From an uncultured Acetobacter sp. (GTDB lineage: Bacteria; Pseudomonadota; Alphaproteobacteria; Acetobacterales; Acetobacteraceae), in assembly GCA_937900755.1 (NCBI GenBank), contig CALCDN010000171.1:1-7199 (forward strand): a stretch of DNA of 7,199 bases, given 5' to 3'. A model generated the notes under the pieces. It searched no databases. It saw nothing but the letters and a program-made list of their open reading frames with translations, and had not been told where the DNA came from. A program made the translations under genes and the position numbers. Shown here in pieces: positions 1-4,898 of the stretch (positions within the stretch are counted from its first letter, which is position 1; each line of letters begins with the position of its first letter).

Positions 1-546
1 GGGGTGGGCCGTGGCCAGTTGCCGCCACAGGGGCAGGTAATTGGTGGTGGGCCAGATTTTGCCAACCCAGTTGGCGGTGGGGCCGAGGGCGATAATCGGC
101 GCATCGGGCGTGGAGGGCGGAATAATACGGGCGGCGGCCTGCCGGTCCGCGTCATTCAGCCAGACCGTGGGGTGCGGGGCGGGGGACAGGCCGAGCAAAG
201 CGCCCAGATGCCCAACCCGGCGGCCGGGCCTGCGGCCACCACGCATGACAAGCCGCCGCCCCGAACGCAGGGCGAAACTGATGACCGAACCGCGCAGGTC
301 CACCGTCATGTCCCATCGTGTGCAGACGCAGGCTTTCCACAGGTCCAGCCAGTGCCGGTCGTAGCTGCGTTTGCGCATGACCAGAACCCGCTCGAGTCCG
401 GGCATGTGGCTGAACAGCCCGGCGGCCACCGGCCCGCAGGCAACGGTTATGCGTGCATCGGGCCACTGCTGCAAAAGCGTGTTGAGAATACCGGTGGAAA
501 GCACCGCATCCCCCAGACGGGTGGCCGTGATGAAAAGAATACGCAT
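1..546 (-). CDS. Glycosyltransferase family 9 (heptosyltransferase-like), 5' part only
   Basis: On the minus strand an ATG at 546-544 opens 182 codons with no stop up to the window edge, so the C-terminal part is missing. The product starts MRILFITATRLGDAVLSTG, the N-terminal signature of family 9 glycosyltransferases (R-x-G-D then a small-residue helix). At about residues 153-169 it has GPTANWVGKIWPTTNY, the conserved glycine/lysine/WP block that opens the donor-binding domain of ADP-heptose:LPS heptosyltransferases. Full members are usually about 300-350 residues, so roughly half is present. An in-frame TAG lies four codons upstream, so this ATG is the first usable one on that reading. No clear Shine-Dalgarno sequence precedes it. 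The family adds heptose or related sugars to lipopolysaccharide core at the cytoplasmic face of the inner membrane. The exact acceptor cannot be told here. It is transcribed divergently from the gene at 714. Confidence 0.9.
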   Translation of the reverse strand, partial: MRILFITATRLGDAVLSTGILNTLLQQWPDARITVACGPVAAGLFSHMPGLERVLVMRKRSYDRHWLDLWKACVCTRWDMTVDLRGSVISFALRSGRRLVMRGGRRPGRRVGHLGALLGLSPAPHPTVWLNDADRQAAARIIPPSTPDAPIIALGPTANWVGKIWPTTNYLPLWRQLATAHP

Positions 547-583
547 GCCATCAGGCTATACTGCCTTTGCGGGGCATTTCCAA
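547..583 (-). promoter_or_regulatory. Candidate sigma-70-type promoter of the family 9 glycosyltransferase
   Basis: Read on the minus strand, TTGGAA (583-578) is followed after exactly 17 nt by TATAGC (560-555). Eight nucleotides then separate the -10 box from the ATG at 546. The -35 box matches TTGACA at four of six positions and the -10 box matches TATAAT at four of six, with ideal spacing. Transcription would begin at or within a base or two of the start codon, which fits the lack of a Shine-Dalgarno sequence. This is a motif match only. Confidence 0.33.
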
Positions 584-713
584 GCAAGGTGGATATGGAC
601 ATTTACGCAGCGTATGCCAGAAGATGGAGCGGGCTTGTGCAAGGCGTCCGGCTCGTATGGAGCGGACCTGCAGGCTTTGGTCCATATGTCTGGACAATAA
701 GGGTATTTTGGCA

Positions 714-1103
714 ATGATACAGAAAGGTTTTTTGCTGGCGTCCATCGGGGGGCTGGTTGCTGTGGTTGTGTGTGCTCCAGCCCATGCGGCGCAGACGCGC
801 TGGACGCCTGCGGCCTGCGGCGCGGAACCGGCCGCACCCGTGGTTGATGTGTCCAGCGTGGAAAAATATAATGCCAGCGTGGACAAGGTGAGCGCTTACG
901 AAAAAGCGGCCCGCGCCTACAATGCCTGCGTGTCCAAAACTGCGCTGAAGGAGGAAACCGCGATCAGCAATGATGCGCGGGACCAGATCGCCTATGTCCA
1001 CGAAGGCAGTACCGCCGTGCAGCAGCGCATAGGCGCGAACTTTACCCAGTTGACAACAGCGCTCAAGGCCGGGGGTGCCAGGTTGCAAAAAGCGGCGCAT
1101 TAG
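714..1103 (+). CDS. Small secreted protein of unknown function, two cysteines
   Basis: This 129-residue protein begins with a clear Sec signal peptide: MIQKG, then a hydrophobic stretch at about residues 6-20, then APAHA before a likely cleavage after residue 25. The mature part of about 104 residues is predicted mostly helical and contains two cysteines (Cys35, Cys72), which could form a disulphide in the periplasm. A middle segment (about residues 50-75) has YNASVDK...AYNACV, a tyrosine/asparagine-spaced pattern I associate with uncharacterised proteobacterial periplasmic proteins. I do not recognise a named family. The frame stays open upstream to 567, but the signal peptide fixes the start at 714, with AAGGG at 699-703 as a weak ribosome site. 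A hairpin terminator overlaps the stop codon, so it is probably a single-gene transcript. Its place just upstream of yfgM-bamB is compatible with an envelope role, but that is inference. Confidence 0.8.
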   Translation: MIQKGFLLASIGGLVAVVVCAPAHAAQTRWTPAACGAEPAAPVVDVSSVEKYNASVDKVSAYEKAARAYNACVSKTALKEETAISNDARDQIAYVHEGSTAVQQRIGANFTQLTTALKAGGARLQKAAH

Positions 1104-1112
1104 GCCGCTTTT
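1088..1112 (+). terminator. Rho-independent terminator overlapping the stop codon of the small secreted protein
   Basis: AAAAGCGGC (1088-1096) and GCCGCTTTT (1104-1112) are perfect 9-nt inverted arms around a 7-nt loop. The loop, 1097-1103, includes the TAG stop codon at 1101-1103. The right arm ends in TTTT and the left arm begins with AAAA, so the structure could also work in the opposite direction. It separates the small gene from the yfgM-bamB-der set. Confidence 0.72.
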
Positions 1113-1127
1113 GGGCTTTTGAATACG

Positions 1128-1158
1128 GCCTGTTGGCCCGCAAGGCGGCATAACAGGC
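1128..1158. repeat. Inverted repeat in the spacer upstream of yfgM
   Basis: GCCTGTT (1128-1134) and AACAGGC (1152-1158) are perfect 7-bp inverted arms. Inside them GCC (1136-1138) and GGC (1147-1149) can also pair. No T-tract follows on either strand, so it does not look like a terminator. It ends just before the candidate yfgM promoter, so an operator or RNA hairpin role is possible but unproven. Confidence 0.4.
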
Positions 1159-1160
1159 AC

Positions 1161-1188
1161 GCAACAGACACGCTGCGCCTTGTATGAT
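1161..1188 (+). promoter_or_regulatory. Candidate promoter of the yfgM-bamB-der set
   Basis: TATGAT at 1183-1188 matches the -10 consensus at five of six positions. The best -35 match at sensible spacing is GCAACA (1161-1166, 16-nt spacer), which keeps only the final ACA of TTGACA. Transcription would start near 1195, leaving a leader of about 65 nt before the GTG at 1260. The position, after a terminator and before the gene set, supports it. The weak -35 box keeps confidence low. Confidence 0.3.
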
Positions 1189-1243
1189 GCGTCCGGCTGG
1201 GGCAGATATGCCATTATACGGACAGGCATGCATTGGCAGGAAC

Positions 1244-1248
1244 AGGAA
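1244..1248 (+). promoter_or_regulatory. Ribosome binding site supporting the GTG start of yfgM
   Basis: AGGAA at 1244-1248 lies 11 nt before the GTG at 1260. The frame is also open from a TTG at 1233, but that choice would place this site inside the gene and add nine residues (LAGTGTGRI) not expected at the N-terminus of YfgM-like proteins. Confidence 0.5.
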
Positions 1249-1259
1249 CGGGCCGGATC

Positions 1260-1955
1260 GTGGCAGAGGATATTTACCGGGAAGTTGACGAAGAGCTCAA
1301 GGCTGAACGCATGCGCGCGGTCGCCCGGCGGTATGCCGGCGTGGCCGTGGCCGCTGTGGTGGCCGTGGTCGCGGGTGCGGGCCTCTGGTCATGGCAACTG
1401 GCGCAGCACAAGGCTCTGGATCAGGCGGCGACAGGCACGTATCTGCTCGCCCTGCGCCAGACCGACCACCTGCCCGACCAGGTGGGGGGCTCCCCTGTGG
1501 CTCTTGCGGGTAATGCCCTGAATGGCCTGGATTCCTTGCAAAAACTGGCCACATCGGGCGATCAGGGCGTTGCCGTGCTGGCCCGGATGCAGGAGGCCGC
1601 GGTGCAGGCCGCGCGGGGGGATGCCCAGGCCGCGCTGGCCGCATGGAACACCGTGCAGGATAATCCGAAGGCGGACCCGGCCCTGCGCGCCATTGCAACC
1701 CTGTTGTGGTGCCAGCACCAGTTGGATACGGGGGATATTCCCACCCTGCGCTCACGCCTTTCCCTGCTGAGCGGGCAGGGGCAGGCGTGGAGTGGCCTTG
1801 CCGTGGAAGCGCTGGCCGTGCTGGACGTGCGTGAGGGGCACAGGGATGATGCGCGCAAAAAACTGTCTGCCCTTGTGGACTCGGCCGAAATACCCGCAGG
1901 GGTACGCAACCGGGCGCAGGCCATGATGCAGGCCCTTGAGCCGTCAGCAGGATAG
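1260..1955 (+). CDS. YfgM-like membrane-anchored tetratricopeptide protein
   Basis: A 231-residue protein starting at GTG 1260. Residues 1-25 are charged and cytoplasmic (AEDIYREVDEELKAERMR), the usual opening of YfgM-type proteins. One transmembrane helix follows at about residues 26-45 (alanine/valine-rich, ending GLWSW). The rest is an alanine-rich helical domain in the periplasm with TPR-like helix pairs, for example around AVQAARGDAQAALAAW and the C-terminal VREGHRDDARKKLSAL. E. coli YfgM is similar in size (about 206 residues). It binds the SecYEG translocon with the chaperone PpiD and helps exported proteins leave it. The same role is likely here, by family and by gene order, since bamB and der follow directly. 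Only 4 nt separate its stop from the bamB start, so the two are almost certainly cotranscribed. TPR sequence is loosely conserved, so the family call rests partly on context. Confidence 0.82.
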   Translation: MAEDIYREVDEELKAERMRAVARRYAGVAVAAVVAVVAGAGLWSWQLAQHKALDQAATGTYLLALRQTDHLPDQVGGSPVALAGNALNGLDSLQKLATSGDQGVAVLARMQEAAVQAARGDAQAALAAWNTVQDNPKADPALRAIATLLWCQHQLDTGDIPTLRSRLSLLSGQGQAWSGLAVEALAVLDVREGHRDDARKKLSALVDSAEIPAGVRNRAQAMMQALEPSAG

Positions 1956-1959
1956 AACC

Positions 1960-3357
1960 ATGAGCAGCAAGACACATATTGGCGCCGCCGCCCGGTCCGG
2001 CATGACCCGCAGGAGCCTGCTCGCAGGTGCGGCCCTGGCCCCCACCCTGGTCGCTTGTGGTGACGACGAAGACGACAAAAAACCCCTTCTGGCCGGGCAT
2101 CGCACGGATGTGCTGTCCTCTGGTGCGGGGCTGATGGTGGACAAGGAAGACCATACAGCCATTACGCTGCCCGCCGCGATTACGGTGTCTGAATGGCCGA
2201 TCAGCGGCCGGGTGCCCGAGCATACGGGCAGCAACTTCGCGTGGAGAGGGCTTAACCGCCGCTGGAAGCACAGCATTGGCGCGGGTATTTCCGAGCCGGA
2301 CCTTATGGCGTGGGCAGCCCTTGGCTCCCTTGGGCGGGGCATGCTGGCCTGCGTGCCGCTGGTGCATAACGGGCGGCTGTTCGTCATGGATGCGCAGGGC
2401 ATTGTGCGTGCCTTTACATGGCCTTCCATGCGGCATGTGTGGACCTTTAACCCCCGGCCCAAGCAGTCCCGCTCAAGCAATACCGGTGGTGGCATCGGGG
2501 TTAACGGGGACGTGCTGTATATTGTGGACGGCATTTCGCAGGCGATTGCCGTTTATGCCGCGACCGGCAAGGTCAAGTGGCGGACCGATGTGGGCACGCC
2601 CGGCCGCTCCGCCCCGACCATTGCCGAGGGGCGTGTCTATTTTGGCACCATTGATGAGCGGTTTTTTGCACTCGATGCCGCCAGCGGCCACCAGATATGG
2701 ACCTACGCCGCGACTGCCGCCGAAACCACGGTGTTTGGCCAGGCTGCTCCCGCTTACGCCAACGGCGTTGTGGTGGCCGGTTTTGGCGGGGGCGACCTGA
2801 TCGCCTTCCGCGCGGAAAGTGGCGAGGTTGTCTGGAGCGAAATGCTCGGCAATGTCGGCTCCCAGGCCAGCACGCTCAACCTCAACTGCGTGCGTGGCCT
2901 GCCAGTTATCGTTGGCAGCGTGGTTTACGCGATCAGCATGGCGCAGGTTCTGGCCGCGGTGGATATTCGTACGGGCCGCCGTGTGTGGGAGCGTTCCGTT
3001 GCCAGCCAGAACAGCCTTCTGTGCGTGGGGGACTGGCTGTATATTGTCTCCCTCGACCAGCAGGTCGCCTGTATCGACCGTCTTTCGGGCCATGTGCGCT
3101 GGATCACCCAGCTCCGCCGCTTCCGCAAAATCAAGGAAAGCAAGGATATTGTCACATGGTTCGGCCCCATCATGGCGGGTGGCCAGCTTGTGTGCCTGAG
3201 CACGCTGCCAGAAAACGGCATGGTCCGCATCAACCCGCAGACCGGCGCAATTATCTCTATTGATCCAATGGAGGCCACCTCCTTCGTGCCTCCCATTGTT
3301 GTGGACAACCAGATGCTTATCGTAATGAATGACGGAAACCTGATCTCCTATGGTTGA
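1960..3357 (+). CDS. bamB: Outer membrane assembly lipoprotein BamB
   Basis: This 465-residue protein is a subunit of the BAM complex, which inserts beta-barrel proteins into the outer membrane. BamB is an eight-bladed propeller that supports BamA. The N-terminus holds a lipoprotein signal ending in the lipobox LVAC (Cys33), preceded by TRRSLL, a twin-arginine-like motif. An acidic tether (GDDEDDKK) follows the cysteine. Propeller blades show as repeated PQQ-like units, each ending in Gly-x-x-x-Trp at about 40-residue spacing: AVYAATGKVKW (197-207), ALDAASGHQIW (237-247), FRAESGEVVW (283-292), AVDIRTGRRVW (333-343) and CIDRLSGHVRW (371-381). A weaker unit lies near 423. EWPISGRVPEHTGSN near residues 83-97 resembles the conserved first-blade segment of alphaproteobacterial BamB. 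It is longer than E. coli BamB (392). The start at 1960 has CAGGA at 1948-1952, 7 nt upstream; an internal ATG at 2002 would also keep the signal. An enzymatic quinoprotein is less likely, since the protein is short and the context is yfgM-der. Confidence 0.92.
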   Translation: MSSKTHIGAAARSGMTRRSLLAGAALAPTLVACGDDEDDKKPLLAGHRTDVLSSGAGLMVDKEDHTAITLPAAITVSEWPISGRVPEHTGSNFAWRGLNRRWKHSIGAGISEPDLMAWAALGSLGRGMLACVPLVHNGRLFVMDAQGIVRAFTWPSMRHVWTFNPRPKQSRSSNTGGGIGVNGDVLYIVDGISQAIAVYAATGKVKWRTDVGTPGRSAPTIAEGRVYFGTIDERFFALDAASGHQIWTYAATAAETTVFGQAAPAYANGVVVAGFGGGDLIAFRAESGEVVWSEMLGNVGSQASTLNLNCVRGLPVIVGSVVYAISMAQVLAAVDIRTGRRVWERSVASQNSLLCVGDWLYIVSLDQQVACIDRLSGHVRWITQLRRFRKIKESKDIVTWFGPIMAGGQLVCLSTLPENGMVRINPQTGAIISIDPMEATSFVPPIVVDNQMLIVMNDGNLISYG

Positions 3358-4789
3358 ACGTCGCAAGCCCATGCGCCCCCTCCCGCCGATACCGACGGGG
3401 GACCTTCCGGTTGTTGTTATTGCCGGTCGCCCCAATGTGGGCAAATCCACCCTGTTCAACCGTCTGGTCGGGCGCAGGCAGGCACTCGTGGCCGATACAC
3501 CCGGTGTTACCCGTGACCGCAAGGAAGGCGTGGCCCTGGTGCGTGGCCGCCACATAAGGCTGATCGACACGGCAGGGCTGGAAGAAGCCGCCCCCGAGAG
3601 CCTGTTTGGCCGCATGCGCGCCTCTTCCGAGAGTGCGGTGCAGGAAGCGGACCTTATTCTGTTCTGCATAGATGCGCGCGCGGGCATTACGCCCACGGAC
3701 GAGCATTTTGCCAAATGGATCCGCCGCCAGAACCGCCCTGTGTTGCTGATTGCCAACAAGGCTGAAGGCAGGCAGGGCACGGCGGCCGCGTTGGAGGCTT
3801 ACAGGCTGGGGCTGGGTGACCCGCTGGGCCTGTCCGCCGAGCACGGCGAGGGTGTGACCGACCTGATGTGGGAAATTGCCGAACGCCTGCCCGCAGACAA
3901 GGTGGGTGTGGAGGAAGAAGAGGACGAATGGGCGCCCGAGCCTGAACTCTCGGAAGAGGAAGACATTCGTCCGACCGGCCCGCTCAAGGTTGCTATTGTG
4001 GGGCGGCCCAATGCGGGCAAGTCCACGTTGCTGAACACCCTTTTGGGTGAAGAACGCATGATTACCGGTCCCGAGCCGGGGCTTACGCGCGATTCCATTG
4101 CCGTAACCCTGCATGATGGGGACGACAAGTTCGAGATTGTTGATACGGCAGGCCTGCGCAAGAAGGCCCGTATTGACGAGGCGTTGGAAAAAATGTCCGT
4201 CTCCGCCTCCATCGAGGCGCTGAAAATGGCGGAAGTCGCGGTTCTGGTGCTGGATGCAACACTGGGTGTGCATGAGCAGGACCTCCAGATCGCCCGTCTG
4301 ATCGAGCGCGAAGGGCGGGCCTGCGTGCTTGCCCTGAACAAGTGGGACGCGGTGGAAGACCGCACGGCTACGCGCAAGGCCATTATGGACCGGTTGAGCA
4401 TTTCCCTCGCCCAGATGCGCGGCGTGCCTGTTGTTACGTTTTCGGCCCTTACCGGCTCGGCCGTGCAAAAGCTGCTCCCCGCCGTGCGTGAGGCATGGAC
4501 GGTGTGGAACGCCCGTGTTCCCACGGGTGCGCTGAACCGCTGGTTCGAGGAAATGCTCGAACGCCACCAGCCACCCCTGGTGGATGGCAGGCGGCTCAAG
4601 CTGCGCTACATGACGCAGGTCAAGTCCCGTCCACCCACCTTTGTTATTTTTGGTACCAGGGCCGAGCAGATGCCCGATGACTACAAGCGGTATCTGGTCA
4701 ATGGCCTGCGTGAGACGTTTGACCTGCCGGGCGTGCCCATTCGGCTGCAAACGCGGGGCACCAAAAACCCGTATGCAAATAATCCCTGA
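3350..4789 (+). CDS. der: Ribosome biogenesis double GTPase Der (EngA)
   Basis: A 479-residue protein with two consecutive GTPase domains and a C-terminal KH-like domain, the unique architecture of Der, which acts in maturation of the 50S ribosomal subunit. Domain 1 has GRPNVGKS (26-33), PGVTRD (51-56), DTAG (73-76), NKAE (136-139) and SAEHG (162-166). Domain 2 has GRPNAGKS (218-225), PGLTRD (243-248), DTAG (265-268), NKWD (330-333) and SAL (365-367). The KH-like domain covers about 385-479, with LKLRYMTQVKSRPPTFVIF typical of the family. The two GTPase domains are joined by a strongly acidic linker (about 184-206). The ATG at 3350 lies within the last codons of bamB (8 nt shared), which suggests translational coupling. 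A second ATG at 3371 is possible, but neither has a strong Shine-Dalgarno sequence; GGAA at 3334-3337 is the nearest to the first. The length is normal for a Der with a short N-terminal extension. Confidence 0.97.
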   Translation: MVERRKPMRPLPPIPTGDLPVVVIAGRPNVGKSTLFNRLVGRRQALVADTPGVTRDRKEGVALVRGRHIRLIDTAGLEEAAPESLFGRMRASSESAVQEADLILFCIDARAGITPTDEHFAKWIRRQNRPVLLIANKAEGRQGTAAALEAYRLGLGDPLGLSAEHGEGVTDLMWEIAERLPADKVGVEEEEDEWAPEPELSEEEDIRPTGPLKVAIVGRPNAGKSTLLNTLLGEERMITGPEPGLTRDSIAVTLHDGDDKFEIVDTAGLRKKARIDEALEKMSVSASIEALKMAEVAVLVLDATLGVHEQDLQIARLIEREGRACVLALNKWDAVEDRTATRKAIMDRLSISLAQMRGVPVVTFSALTGSAVQKLLPAVREAWTVWNARVPTGALNRWFEEMLERHQPPLVDGRRLKLRYMTQVKSRPPTFVIFGTRAEQMPDDYKRYLVNGLRETFDLPGVPIRLQTRGTKNPYANNP

Positions 4790-4804
4790 CCCCAACAGGT
4801 CAGG
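4785..4804 (+). terminator. Weak hairpin at the der stop codon, possible terminator or attenuator
   Basis: CCTGACC (4785-4791) and GGTCAGG (4798-4804) form a perfect 7-bp stem with a 6-nt loop. The stem includes the der stop codon (4787-4789). Only ATTT follows, so intrinsic termination would be poor. It may partly reduce read-through into the transporter gene or protect the 3' end of the der message. Confidence 0.4.
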
Positions 4805-4843
4805 ATTTGCACAAAAGGGTGTCTGCTGCGGCTTTGTCTTGGG

Positions 4844-4871
4844 CTGACAGGTCTGCCACAGGCAGTATGGC
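4844..4871 (+). promoter_or_regulatory. Candidate promoter and operator of the MFS transporter
   Basis: CTGACA (4844-4849) matches the -35 consensus at five of six positions. TATGGC (4866-4871) follows after 16 nt as a weak -10 box (three of six). Between them, CTGCC (4853-4857) and GGCAG (4861-4865) form a perfect dyad around ACA, a usual place for a repressor site. Transcription would begin near 4878, just before the AGGAG ribosome site at 4881-4885. Confidence 0.35.
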
Positions 4872-4898
4872 GCCCCAACAAGGAGCCCAGAGCCGAGC

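Noticed and set aside
567..713. Upstream extension of the small secreted protein to 567
   Set aside because: It would add 49 residues in front of an intact signal peptide; the residues are Arg/Cys-rich and unlike coding sequence.
4..717. A 237-codon plus-strand open frame over the left part of the window
   Set aside because: The minus strand here encodes a family 9 glycosyltransferase with conserved motifs; the plus-strand reading is Gly/Pro/Arg-rich and featureless.
1205..1230. ATGCC/GGCAT dyad around the ATTATA sequence as an operator or second promoter
   Set aside because: The arms are only 5 bp and no -35 box lies at a suitable distance from TATACG, so it is not distinguishable from chance.
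1233..1259. TTG at 1233 as the start of the YfgM-like protein
   Set aside because: The GTG at 1260 has a ribosome site at 1244-1248 and gives the N-terminus typical of the family; the TTG adds nine atypical residues.
1960..3357. BamB call replaced by a PQQ-dependent dehydrogenase, common in acetic acid bacteria
   Set aside because: The protein is only 465 residues, has a lipoprotein signal, lacks a visible catalytic disulphide or calcium-site signature, and sits between yfgM and der.
2473..3780. A 435-codon minus-strand frame opposite bamB and the start of der
   Set aside because: It crosses two certain genes, has no signal or motif, and has no plausible ribosome site that I can see.
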